Origin: Rubrivivax sp.
GTDB taxonomy: Bacteria > Pseudomonadota > Gammaproteobacteria > Burkholderiales > Burkholderiaceae_C
DNA length: 64,000 bases
Reading direction: 5' to 3'
Assembly (NCBI GenBank): GCA_030653385.1
Contig: JAURZM010000063.1
Span: forward strand, 186,001 to 250,000
Of this stretch, positions 8,596 through 17,130 are shown one piece after another. A program made the translations under genes and the position numbers. The first letter of the stretch is position 1. Each line of letters starts with the position of its first letter. Below the pieces are notes generated by a model. It was not told where the DNA came from, made no database searches, and saw only the letters and a list, made by a program, of their open reading frames with translations.

Positions 8596-10074
8596 ATGCG
8601 CCTACTCGGCAAAGCGCTCACCTTCGACGATGTGTTGTTGGTGCCGGCCTATTCCACGGTGTTGCCACGCGACACCAGCCTCTCGACCCCCCTCTCCCGC
8701 CACATCACCCTGAACCTGCCGCTCGTTTCAGCGGCCATGGACACGGTGACCGAAGCCCGGCTGGCGATTGCCATCGCGCAAGAGGGTGGCATCGGCATCG
8801 TGCACAAGAATCTCACGCCCAGGCAGCAGGCGGCCGAGGTGGCGCGCGTCAAGCGTTACGAATCCGGGTTGCTGCGCGATCCCATCACCGTGGCCCCCAG
8901 CGCCACCGTGCGTGAGGTCATGACGCTGTCCAAGCAGCACGGCGTGTCGGGCTTCCCGGTGGTGGACGGCAAGACCGTGGTGGGCATCGTCACCAACCGC
9001 GACCTGCGCTTCGAGACCCGGTTCGACCTGCCGGTTCGCGACATCATGACGCCGCGCGAAAGGCTGGTGTGGGTGCGCGAAGGTGCTTCGCCCGAAGAAG
9101 GCAAGGCGCTGATGCACCAGCACCGCCTGGAGCGTGTGCTGGTGGTCAGCGACAGTTTCGAATTGCGCGGCTTGATGACGGTGAAGGACATCACCAAGCA
9201 GTCCGACTTTCCCAACGCCGCGCGTGACGCGCACGGCAAGTTGCGTGTCGGTGCCGCGGTGGGTGTGGCTGAAGGCACCGAAGAACGGGTCGACCTGCTG
9301 GTGAAGGCTGGCGTGGACGTGCTGGTCGTGGACACCGCACACGGCCACAGCGCCGGGGTCATCGAGCGTGTGCGCTGGGTCAAGCGCCACTACCCGCAGG
9401 TCGACGTGATCGGCGGCAACATTGCCACGGCTGCGGCTGCGCTGGCGTTGGCCGAGGCCGGGGCCGACGCGGTGAAAGTGGGCATCGGCCCCGGCAGCAT
9501 CTGCACCACGCGCATCGTCGCGGGTGTGGGTGTGCCGCAAATCATGGCCATCGCCAACGTGGCTGACGCGCTGAAAGGCAGCGGTGTGCCGCTCATTGCC
9601 GACGGTGGCATCCGCTACTCGGGCGACATCGCCAAGGCCATCGCTGCCGGTGCCAGCACCGTGATGATGGGCAGCATGTTTGCCGGCACCGAAGAGGCGC
9701 CTGGCGAAACCATCCTGTACCAGGGCCGCACCTACAAAAGCTACCGCGGCATGGGCAGCATGGGTGCCATGCAGCAGGGCAGCGCCGACCGCTATTTTCA
9801 AGAGACCGACAGCGGTTCTGGCAACAACCCGAACACGGCCAAGCTGGTGCCCGAAGGCATCGAGGGCCAGGTGCCCTACAAGGGCTCGGTGGTGTCCATC
9901 ATCTTCCAGATGGCGGGCGGCCTGAAGGCGTCGATGCACTACTGCGGCTGCGCCAGCATTGCCGACATGCACGAACGCGCCGAGTTCGTCGAGATCACCA
10001 CCGCCGGCATCCGTGAAAGCCACGTGCACGACGTGCAGATCACGAAGGAAGCACCCAACTACCGCATGGAATGA
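8596..10074 (+). CDS. guaB: inosine-5'-monophosphate dehydrogenase
   Basis: Oxidises IMP to XMP with NAD+, the committed step of GMP synthesis. It is full length (492 aa). The N-terminal barrel segment (LTFDDVLLVPAYS) is interrupted by a CBS pair (residues about 95-205), then the barrel resumes. The catalytic Cys loop GIGPGSICTTRIVAGVG, the IMP-phosphate loop (GGIRYSGDIAKAIAAGA) and the flap motif SYRGMGSMGAMQQGSADRY are intact. GGAG sits 7 nt upstream of the ATG. guaA follows after one intervening MFS gene. Confidence 0.98.
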   Translation: MRLLGKALTFDDVLLVPAYSTVLPRDTSLSTPLSRHITLNLPLVSAAMDTVTEARLAIAIAQEGGIGIVHKNLTPRQQAAEVARVKRYESGLLRDPITVAPSATVREVMTLSKQHGVSGFPVVDGKTVVGIVTNRDLRFETRFDLPVRDIMTPRERLVWVREGASPEEGKALMHQHRLERVLVVSDSFELRGLMTVKDITKQSDFPNAARDAHGKLRVGAAVGVAEGTEERVDLLVKAGVDVLVVDTAHGHSAGVIERVRWVKRHYPQVDVIGGNIATAAAALALAEAGADAVKVGIGPGSICTTRIVAGVGVPQIMAIANVADALKGSGVPLIADGGIRYSGDIAKAIAAGASTVMMGSMFAGTEEAPGETILYQGRTYKSYRGMGSMGAMQQGSADRYFQETDSGSGNNPNTAKLVPEGIEGQVPYKGSVVSIIFQMAGGLKASMHYCGCASIADMHERAEFVEITTAGIRESHVHDVQITKEAPNYRME

Positions 10075-10081
10075 GCGCCGC

Positions 10082-11374
10082 GTGAGCCCTGTTGTTCTGA
10101 AGGTGCCGCCTGGCGACACCGGCCCTGCCGGCCAGGCCGCCGCGATGCGCTTCATCATGCTGGTGGTGCTGATCGACATGCTGGCCGTGGGCATCATCGT
10201 GCCCGTGTTGCCGGCCATCGTGGGCCAGTTCACCGGCGACCCGGCCGAGCAGGCCAGCTGGTACGGCGTTGTCGTCATCAGCTACGCGCTGGCGCAGTTT
10301 GTCGCCGCGCCCATGCTGGGCGCGCTGAGCGACCGCTTTGGCCGCCGCCCCGTGCTGCTGCTGGGCTTCTGCGGTCTGGCCATCAATTTTTTCACCACCG
10401 CACTGGCCAGTGCGATGTGGATGCTGGTGGCTTCGCGCATCGTGGGCGGCGCCATGCAGGCCAATGCCGCGGTGGCCAATGCCTACGTGGCCGACATCAC
10501 GGCGCCGGCCGAGCGGGCCAAACGGTTCGGCCTGCTGGGCGCGATGTTCGGCATCGGCTTCATCCTGGGCCCGGTGCTGGGTGGTGTGCTGGGTGGCATC
10601 GACCTGCGCCTGCCGTTTTTCGTGGCTGGCGGGCTTGCGCTGGCCAACCTGGCCTATGGCTACTTCGTGCTGCCCGAGTCCTTGCTGCCGTCCCAGCGCG
10701 GGGCTTTCGACTGGCGGCGTGCCAATCCCTTGTCGTCGCTGAAGCAACTGGCCGCTTTGAAGGGTGTGGGGCTGCTGGTGGGTGTGCTGGCCTTTGCCGG
10801 CCTGGCGCAGTTTTCGCTATACACCGTGTGGGTGCTCTACGGCAGCTTCCGCTTCGGCTGGGGCCCGACGGAAAACGGCTGGTCGCTGTTTGCCGTGGGC
10901 CTGGTGTCGGCCGTGGTGCAGGGTGTGCTGCTGGGCCGTCTGCTGAAGCGTTTCACGGCGCAGCGCCTGGCGGTGGCTGGCCTGGTGTCGTCTTCGCTGG
11001 CTTTCCTGGCCTGGGGTTTGGCCACCGAGCCCTGGATGATGTACGCGGTGATCTTCGCCAACGTGCTGGGCGCTGCCGTGGCGGCTTCGTTGCAGGGCCT
11101 GGTATCGGCCGCCGCCGACGAACGCACGCAGGGCCAGACGATGGGCGCGGTGAGCGGCCTGAACAGCCTGATGGCCGTGCTGGCGCCGGTGTTCGCCGCC
11201 CCGCTGATGGCCACCGTGTCGCACCTGCCCACCAGCGACTGGCGTGTTGGCGCGCCCATGTTTTTCTGCGCCGCGCTCCAGACACTGGCGCTGGTGCTTG
11301 CGGTGGTGCACTTCCGCCGCATGGCGCGCCGCCAGGCCGCCCCTTCGACCCACCCCTTAACGGCCTCGCACTGA
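10082..11374 (+). CDS. MFS transporter of the TetA/TCR (drug:H+ antiporter) type
   Basis: Twelve-helix major facilitator. The first helix is MLVVLIDMLAVGIIVPVLP, and MFS motif A is GALSDRFGRRPVLLLG between helices 2 and 3. Motif C-like GFILGPVLGGVLGG lies in helix 5, followed by a central cytoplasmic loop and six further helices. This pattern matches the tetracycline/multidrug efflux DHA1 group. The start is uncertain: GTG 10082, 7 nt after the guaB stop, is used here; ATG 10145 would remove 21 polar residues and also fits. It ends 18 nt before the guaA start, so it is sandwiched in the guaB-guaA operon. Substrate unknown; a purine or nucleoside analogue would fit the context but nothing in the sequence shows it. 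Confidence 0.85.
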   Translation: MSPVVLKVPPGDTGPAGQAAAMRFIMLVVLIDMLAVGIIVPVLPAIVGQFTGDPAEQASWYGVVVISYALAQFVAAPMLGALSDRFGRRPVLLLGFCGLAINFFTTALASAMWMLVASRIVGGAMQANAAVANAYVADITAPAERAKRFGLLGAMFGIGFILGPVLGGVLGGIDLRLPFFVAGGLALANLAYGYFVLPESLLPSQRGAFDWRRANPLSSLKQLAALKGVGLLVGVLAFAGLAQFSLYTVWVLYGSFRFGWGPTENGWSLFAVGLVSAVVQGVLLGRLLKRFTAQRLAVAGLVSSSLAFLAWGLATEPWMMYAVIFANVLGAAVAASLQGLVSAAADERTQGQTMGAVSGLNSLMAVLAPVFAAPLMATVSHLPTSDWRVGAPMFFCAALQTLALVLAVVHFRRMARRQAAPSTHPLTASH

Positions 11375-11392
11375 CGTGTGAATGGCACCGTG

Positions 11393-13003
11393 ATGCACGA
11401 CAAGATTCTCATCCTCGACTTCGGCTCCCAGGTCACGCAGCTCATCGCCCGCCGGGTGCGTGAAGCGCATGTCTACTGCGAGATCCACCCCAACGACGTC
11501 AGCGACAGCTTTGTGCGCGAGTTCGCTCCCAAGGCCATCATCCTGTCGGGCAGCCACGCCAGCACCTACGAAGAGCACGACCTTCGCGCGCCGCAGGCGG
11601 TGTGGGACCTGGGCGTGCCGGTGCTGGGCATCTGCTACGGCATGTTCACGATGGCGGTTCAACAAGGTGGCCAGGTCGAAGCCAGCAGCCACCGCGAGTT
11701 TGGCTACGCCGAGGTGCGTGCACACGGCCACACGCAACTGCTGAACGACATCCAGGACTTCGCCACGCCGCAAGGCCACGGCATGCTGAAGGTGTGGATG
11801 AGCCACGGCGACAAGGTCACCGCCTTGCCGCCGGGTTTCAAGCTGATGGCCAGCACCCCCAGCTGCCCCATTGCCGGCATGGCCGACGAGGCCCGTGGTT
11901 ACTACGGTGTGCAGTTCCACCCTGAGGTCACGCACACGGTGCAGGGCAGGGCGCTGCTCGAACGGTTTGTGCTCGGCATCGCCAAGGCCCGGCCCGACTG
12001 GGTGATGCGCGACCACATTGCCGAAGCCGTTGCGCGCATCCGCGAACAGGTGGGTGAAGAAGAGGTCATCCTGGGCCTGAGCGGCGGCGTCGATTCCAGC
12101 GTGGCCGCAGCGTTGATTCACCGCGCCATCGGCGACCAGCTCACCTGCGTTTTTGTCGACCACGGCCTGCTGCGCCTGAACGAGGGCGACATGGTCATGG
12201 ACATGTTTGTCGGGCAACTGCACGCCAAGGTCATTCGTGTCGACGCCAGCGAGCTGTTCCTGGGCAAACTGGCGGGTGTCAGCGACCCCGAGGCCAAGCG
12301 CAAGATCATCGGCAGCGAATTTGTCACCATCTTCAAGCAGGAAGCGGCCAAGCTCACGAGCGCCGGCGCCAAAGGCGCCAAGTGGCTGGCGCAGGGCACG
12401 ATCTACCCCGATGTCATCGAAAGTGGCGGTGCGAAGACCGCACTCGGCAAGAAAAAGGCCGTCACGATCAAGAGCCACCACAACGTCGGTGGCCTGCCCG
12501 AACAGCTGGGCTTGAAGCTGCTGGAGCCGCTGCGCGACCTGTTCAAGGACGAAGTGCGCGAACTGGGTGTGGCGTTGGGCCTTCCGCCGGCCATGGTCTA
12601 CCGCCACCCCTTCCCGGGGCCCGGCCTGGGTGTGCGCATCCTGGGCGAGGTGAAAAAGGACTACGCCGACCTGCTGCGCCGTGCCGACGCGATCTTCATC
12701 GAAGAACTGCGCAACTTCATCGACCCCGCCACCGGCAAGAGCTGGTATGACCTGACGAGCCAGGCCTTTGCCGTTTTCCTGCCGGTGAAAAGCGTGGGCG
12801 TGATGGGCGACGGCCGCACCTACGACTACGTGGTGGCGTTGCGTGCCGTGCAGACCAGCGACTTCATGACCGCCGACTGGGCCGAGCTGCCCTACGCGCT
12901 GCTGAAGAAGGTCAGCTCACGCATCATCAATGAAGTGCGCGGCATCAACCGCGTGACTTACGACGTGAGCAGCAAGCCGCCGGCGACGATCGAGTGGGAG
13001 TGA
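11393..13003 (+). CDS. guaA: GMP synthase (glutamine-hydrolysing)
   Basis: Converts XMP to GMP using glutamine and ATP. ATG 11393 gives the canonical MHDKILILDFGSQVTQLIARRVRE; an upstream in-frame GTG at 11378 is unlikely. The class I amidotransferase domain has the nucleophile in GICYGMF and the His/Glu pair in QFHPEVTHT. The ATP-pyrophosphatase domain has the P-loop LSGGVDSSVAAALI. The C-terminal dimerisation domain ends with the invariant PPATIEWE. At 536 aa it is normal length. Its 3' end borders the accessory region. Confidence 0.98.
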   Translation: MHDKILILDFGSQVTQLIARRVREAHVYCEIHPNDVSDSFVREFAPKAIILSGSHASTYEEHDLRAPQAVWDLGVPVLGICYGMFTMAVQQGGQVEASSHREFGYAEVRAHGHTQLLNDIQDFATPQGHGMLKVWMSHGDKVTALPPGFKLMASTPSCPIAGMADEARGYYGVQFHPEVTHTVQGRALLERFVLGIAKARPDWVMRDHIAEAVARIREQVGEEEVILGLSGGVDSSVAAALIHRAIGDQLTCVFVDHGLLRLNEGDMVMDMFVGQLHAKVIRVDASELFLGKLAGVSDPEAKRKIIGSEFVTIFKQEAAKLTSAGAKGAKWLAQGTIYPDVIESGGAKTALGKKKAVTIKSHHNVGGLPEQLGLKLLEPLRDLFKDEVRELGVALGLPPAMVYRHPFPGPGLGVRILGEVKKDYADLLRRADAIFIEELRNFIDPATGKSWYDLTSQAFAVFLPVKSVGVMGDGRTYDYVVALRAVQTSDFMTADWAELPYALLKKVSSRIINEVRGINRVTYDVSSKPPATIEWE

Positions 13004-13009
13004 CGGAAA

Positions 13010-13031
13010 AACCTATATAAATCAATAGGTT
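13010..13031. terminator. AT-rich hairpin after guaA
   Basis: Inverted repeat AACCTAT / ATAGGTT with an 8-nt loop begins 6 nt after the guaA stop, in a locally AT-rich stretch that contrasts with its surroundings. There is no clear U-tract. It may act as a weak terminator or mark the boundary of inserted DNA. Confidence 0.4.
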
Positions 13032-13570
13032 GAATATAAAGTTGATGGCGCGGAGACGGCGAAGACGAGACTGCGTTTTTCGGTTGCGCAGATGTTGGGA
13101 TGCTCGGCTTCTCGATTCGGGGCATCCATCCGACGGTGTTTGCTACGGAAGGCTGATGCCGCCTACGCTCGGCACGGGCCAACAACTGCGGCGGCCGCTC
13201 CCGGGGGGGGGCAGACTTTCGAAGAGTTTTCGCAGCGCAGGGGCCCCCTGCAACCCGGCACGTGATCGGTAGCCAAGCGTTGAGGGCGGACGCACAGCTC
13301 TCGGTGGTGGGCACCCGAAATCGACCCTCAATTGACATACGCGGCGTTGAACTCAACGCCTCGAAGCGGCATGTCGCATGTCGTGGCCCCCGAAGGTGGC
13401 CCGTAGCGGTAGGCGCACTCGGGTAGGGGGCAGACTCGGCGATCAAGCCTTGGCGCACGGCTTTGGACCGTGCGGGCTTGCCACTTCGGGAGCTTCGCGG
13501 GCAAGCCATTGGCCGGTAGCCCCAGCGAACGCCAGATGGCGCCCGCGTCCACCACGAACGTCACTGCCTG
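13032..13570. other. 539-bp stretch without a supportable gene
   Basis: Both strands carry only open frames with low-complexity or Arg/Pro-rich translations and no homologue I recognise. It contains a G-run (13205-13212) and lies between the guaA hairpin and an IS91-type fragment, so it is probably decayed mobile-element DNA. Confidence 0.5.
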
Positions 13571-13792
13571 GAATCGACCACGCTGTACGGCCTGGTGCAG
13601 CAGCACGCTGCAACGTTTTTCGAACAAGCTCCGGCCGAAGCCGGCACCGACCTGCCGCAGTTTGTGAAGGACGAGTTCGACGCCTTCCTGGAGTGCGGCA
13701 CCCTGGCCCAAGGCTGTTTGCGCTTGCGCTGCGGTGACTGCAGCCACAACAAGCTGGTCGCCTTCAGCTGCATGCGGCGCGATCGGGGCTGA
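13571..13792 (+). pseudogene. IS91-family transposase, N-terminal fragment
   Basis: The translation TLYGLVQQHAATFFEQ, then ELPQF/VKDEFDAFLECG and LRLRCGDCSHNKLVAFSC, matches the N-terminus of IS91/ISCR-type HUH transposases. In those it leads into the zinc-binding CxxC...CPSC region. Here the frame stops at 13792 right after FSCMRRDRG, where the family would continue with its second Cys cluster and some 250-350 more residues including the HUH motif. No start codon with a ribosome binding site is evident. The element is therefore a relic; it dates the junction with guaA as a site of past insertion. Confidence 0.75.
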
Positions 13793-13932
13793 GCAGGCTG
13801 GCCACAGCCAGGCCGATGGCAGCGGCCACTGGCCGCACGGCCGGCGGTGCGGTTTATCGTGGACGCTTGAACGACCGGGACATCGCTGAACTCCGGTAGG
13901 GGTTGAAGCCCTGGCGTGCGGGCCGGCGCGGT

Positions 13933-14751
13933 TCAGACCGCTGGTGCTGCAGCAGTGCCGCCGTGTCGGATGCGGCGGCGCACCACCCACGCTCCCGAGG
14001 CCATGCCCGCCAGCATCAGCGCCCAGCTGCCCGGCTCGGGCACGGCCGAGATGGTCAAGCTGTCGACCTGGAAGGTGAACTGCCCGCCGCCCGGGCCGCT
14101 GGCCCAGATGGAGCCGAAGTCCGAGTAGGTGCGGTCCACCGCGTAGGTGCCGACCAAGGTCAGCAGCAGTGTCGTCGGGTCGACCGGCGGCGGGGTGGTG
14201 GTCAAGACGTTGATGGGGGAAGCACGTGCGACCAGGTCCAAGCCCAGGTAGACGGCATTCATCTGCAGCGCTATCACGGGCAGGCCGTTGACCTGCAAGC
14301 CGGACAAGAAGCCGTTCTGTGAATTGGCCAACATCTGGAAGCTTTGTGAAAACAATGGTGCAGAGGTGCCCACGCCCACCGAGACGACGCCGTCATCCTG
14401 GTCCACGGGCGGCAGCCAGGCCCCGCTCAGGCCGCTGCCCGTGATCGACCGCCACAGCTGCGGCGTCGTCGAGAAGAAGTCCTGAGACCAGGCCAGTGAT
14501 CCGTAGCAGCCGTTGCAGTTCGTCCCCGAGAACCGCGCCAGGTTGACGGCGGCATCATCGAGCACCCAGGTGAAGCTGACCGCAGCACCGGACGTGTAGC
14601 CCAGCGCCGGCGTCGGGCTGGTCACCGTGCCGTTGATGGTGAAGCTGGCCTGTGTGGCGTGGGCAGGAGCCACCGCCGCACAGCCCAGGGCGGCGAGCAA
14701 GCTTGCGCCGGCAATCGTGGGCAGGGTGGGGACGTTCGACAGACGACGCAT
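13933..14751 (-). CDS. PEP-CTERM sorting domain protein
   Basis: 272-residue exported protein. The signal peptide is at residues 1-32 (GASLLAALGCAAVAPAHA). The mature part is beta-rich without a recognised enzyme domain; it has a Cys pair in GTNCNGCYG. The C-terminal sorting signal is AVPEPGSWALMLAGMASGAWVVRRR: PEP motif, transmembrane helix, Arg cluster. An unusual 14-residue tail (IRHGGTAAAPAV) follows the Arg cluster. The PEP-CTERM/exosortase system processes and anchors such proteins together with exopolysaccharide in biofilm-forming Gram-negatives. No exosortase gene is in this window. Function of the mature domain unknown. Confidence 0.9.
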   Translation of the reverse strand: MRRLSNVPTLPTIAGASLLAALGCAAVAPAHATQASFTINGTVTSPTPALGYTSGAAVSFTWVLDDAAVNLARFSGTNCNGCYGSLAWSQDFFSTTPQLWRSITGSGLSGAWLPPVDQDDGVVSVGVGTSAPLFSQSFQMLANSQNGFLSGLQVNGLPVIALQMNAVYLGLDLVARASPINVLTTTPPPVDPTTLLLTLVGTYAVDRTYSDFGSIWASGPGGGQFTFQVDSLTISAVPEPGSWALMLAGMASGAWVVRRRIRHGGTAAAPAV

Positions 14752-14776
14752 GAGAAGACTCCTATGGCATTGACCA

Positions 14777-14804
14777 AACGCCTTTATGTTACGAAGCAGG
14801 CGTT
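14777..14804. promoter_or_regulatory. inverted repeat upstream of the PEP-CTERM gene
   Basis: AACGCCT (14777-14783) and AGGCGTT (14798-14804) form perfect 7-bp arms 14 nt apart, 26 nt upstream of the start codon. This is a position fit for an operator overlapping the promoter or the transcript 5' end. No regulator is assigned. Confidence 0.35.
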
Positions 14805-15369
14805 ACGCCAGCGTCACGGGCACCAGCGCGAAGGCCACTTGTTCAGGGGGGGTGGATCAGGCCCCTGCGGCCCGGCGTGGATATCTTGCAACGTAACCTA
14901 ACGCAACGATGCGTTCGCCGTCATCTACAGCGGCACCGAATCCTATGTGCTGCGGCTGATACGTTCACGTTGCGCATTTTGCGAGGTGGCTTCGAACTTC
15001 CGTTCGAGCCGGTGCACGGGCTTGACATCGATCGCATGGGCGCCCCCGTCAGCTTGGCGACTGCTGCGCAGCCGTCCATCTACCTCAGACCCCATCTGAG
15101 CGATAACTGGCTGCTTCACCGCAGCACCTGCGAGTTCCAGAATTCGGTCGCCAGACCGGCCGGTCGTGACTGCCAGCTTCTGGCCGCAACGCACGTTCGC
15201 GGTCCAGGCCGACAGCAGTCAGTCAATCTGACGCGGTCTGAGCGGCCAGTCTTCGAGGCGGCGAGTCCAAAGTCTCGACAATGCAAGCCCGCCGGCCGCG
15301 GGCCACGTCAGTCCCAAATCCAAGGACATGCAGTCTGTCCGGTTGTCCGCACAAGACCCCAAGCCAGGG
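14805..15369. other. 565-bp stretch without a supportable gene
   Basis: Open frames on both strands (for example 14877-15398 plus and 14943-15194 minus) have no signal sequence, domain motif or ribosome binding site that I recognise. It separates the PEP-CTERM gene from the DUF4242 gene. Confidence 0.45.
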
Positions 15370-15633
15370 TCAGGGCGTCAGGTCCAAGGCTTCCGTAACG
15401 CGGTCGAATGGAATCTTCGCCACCTCGTTGACACGCTTGACTGCATCGGCATCGCTAGCCTCGAACAGACACATGCAAGCACCGCTGTCCGGCACGAAAG
15501 TGGATCGGATGTAGCGCACTGGCGTGCCCTCGGCGCTGAATTGCTGCGAGGTGGCGATTGCCGCCTTCTGCGCAGCAGCAAGATCGCTCATTGCAATGCC
15601 CTTGAGGGACCGCTCGACCATGTAAACGCTCAT
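15370..15633 (-). CDS. DUF4242 (SCO4226-like) small protein
   Basis: 87-residue ferredoxin-like-fold protein. The start at 15633 is set by a strong GGAGGA eight nt upstream; the open frame extends 5' but without support. MSVYMVERSLKGIAMSDLA and YIRSTFVPDSGACMCLFEASDADAVKRVNEVAKIPFDRVTE follow the DUF4242 pattern, in which a Cys/His-lined pocket binds nickel in Streptomyces SCO4226. Here a Cys pair (ACMC) is present. Function in this organism unknown; it stands alone. Confidence 0.75.
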   Translation of the reverse strand: MSVYMVERSLKGIAMSDLAAAQKAAIATSQQFSAEGTPVRYIRSTFVPDSGACMCLFEASDADAVKRVNEVAKIPFDRVTEALDLTP

Positions 15634-16047
15634 GATGATTTCCTCCAGCGGTGGTTGAAGCCTCACAGCATAGGTTGTCGCCCGCTGCAGCGGAAGCCCC
15701 AGAGCTGAAAGCAACGACGTGTCCACACGACTTCGCGGTTGAGCGCCTTGGTAAAGGCGATGACGCCGCCGCTCATGTGCTGACCAACCGGGCCATTTGC
15801 CGCGACAAGCTGCCCTGGTGCGCGCGCAGTCACAGTGGCGCACGTCGCGAACAGGCTCTCGTTGTCGCTGTCAGCACCCAAGAACTTCGTCGCGGGTGGC
15901 CGACAAGACCGGGCACCAGCCCCAGGCCGTCGTGCGCGCGTGTCGGGACCGCGGCGGTCCCGCAATGGCCGGACAACGCGCGAGAATGGGAACGACAGGC
16001 CTGTAGCGCCGCGGCCCGCTCAGGTCGCACACTGCCGAGGAGCCAGC
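15634..16047. other. 414-bp intergenic stretch between divergent DUF4242 and hydrolase genes
   Basis: No gene supported. A minus-strand frame (15663-15965) reads SGGVIAFTKALNREVVW but lacks a start with ribosome binding site and resembles nothing I can name. The promoters for both flanking genes must lie here; no consensus hexamers stand out. Confidence 0.4.
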
Positions 16048-16962
16048 ATGATCATCGAGACGGCGATCGAGTTCTTCTCCGAAGGGGCCATCTTGCGCGG
16101 TCGCTTGGTGATGCCGGCCCCCGGCGCTTCGCGCAGGCCCGCGGTCATCATGGCGCACGGCACTTCGGCCACGGTAGAGATGGTGATGATCGAGTACGCC
16201 CGCGTCTTCGCCCGCGCGGGCCTCGTGGCCCTCGTTTACGACCACCGCAATCTGGGACGCAGCGGTGGTGAGCCGCGCGGCGAGATCAACCCTTGGGTGC
16301 AGTGCCGAGGCTACCTCGCAGCCCTCGACTTCGCGACCCAGCGCACCGAGATCGACCCCGGCCGCATCGCCTTGTGGGGTGACAGCTACACCGGCGGTCA
16401 GGTGGTGGCTGTGGCCGCCTGCGACCCACGGCCACGCGCCGTTGTCGCGCAGTGCCCGGTCTTCGGGGCGTCGCTGCCCTCACAGGTACCCGATGCAGAC
16501 TTCCTGAAGGCATTCAAGCACACCCTGCTGGAGGGCGACGTGACCGGTACGTCGGAGACGACCACGGGGCCGCTGCCGGTTGTGTCGTTCGACCCGTCAT
16601 CGGTCCCGTCGCTGCTGGCACCGATCCAGGCCTTCCGCTGGTTCATCGACTACGGCGGGCGCCCGGGATCGGGGTGGTCCAACCGCGTCAGCCGCGTCAT
16701 CCCGCCAACGCCGGTGCCCTACGCGCCCATCCTGTGTGCTCCCTTCGTCAAGGTGCCCGTGTTGTTGATGGTGGCGCCGGCAGACGAAATGGTGCATGCC
16801 AACGTGGAGGTCACGCGTCATGCCTACGGGCTTCTGGCCGGTCCGAAGCGCTGGGTCGATATCGATGACGGCCACTTTGGGTTGCTCTACTACCCCAGCG
16901 CGCGTTTCGACGAGGCCGCCGGGACTCAAGCCGCATTTCTCCAGCAGCAACTGCTGCCTTAA
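16048..16962 (+). CDS. alpha/beta hydrolase (dienelactone hydrolase/X-Pro peptidase-like)
   Basis: 304 aa; the ATG at 16048 follows GAGGAG. This is an alpha/beta-hydrolase fold: PAVIMAHGTSA carries the HG oxyanion motif, ALVYDHRNLGRSGGEPR is the strand-4 region, and the nucleophile elbow is G-D-S-Y-T-G (LWGDSYTGG). VPVLLMVAPADEMVHAN carries the catalytic Asp region and DIDDGHFGLLYY the catalytic His. An insertion of about 80 residues between nucleophile and Asp forms a lid. The family includes esterases and C-C hydrolases acting on small molecules. It precedes a P450 gene by 168 nt on the same strand, hinting at joint small-molecule oxidation and hydrolysis, but no substrate can be deduced. 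Confidence 0.85.
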   Translation: MIIETAIEFFSEGAILRGRLVMPAPGASRRPAVIMAHGTSATVEMVMIEYARVFARAGLVALVYDHRNLGRSGGEPRGEINPWVQCRGYLAALDFATQRTEIDPGRIALWGDSYTGGQVVAVAACDPRPRAVVAQCPVFGASLPSQVPDADFLKAFKHTLLEGDVTGTSETTTGPLPVVSFDPSSVPSLLAPIQAFRWFIDYGGRPGSGWSNRVSRVIPPTPVPYAPILCAPFVKVPVLLMVAPADEMVHANVEVTRHAYGLLAGPKRWVDIDDGHFGLLYYPSARFDEAAGTQAAFLQQQLLP

Positions 16963-17130
16963 CGGAGGCCTCAGATCCTGTGGTCGACGCCGCCCTCGAC
17001 TCCGACGCTCGCGCGCTCGACGGGTCGGCTGATTGCGCACATCACCCGGGTTCGTTCCAATGACAGCGCCACCGGGCCGGCCGACGATGACCGCTACGAC
17101 GATGTCGGCTCTGGGTTGAAGGAGAACGCG

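Noticed and set aside
12958..13509. 183-codon minus-strand open frame spanning the guaA 3' end
   Set aside because: It overlaps the conserved guaA C-terminus on the opposite strand, has no ribosome binding site and no recognisable domain.
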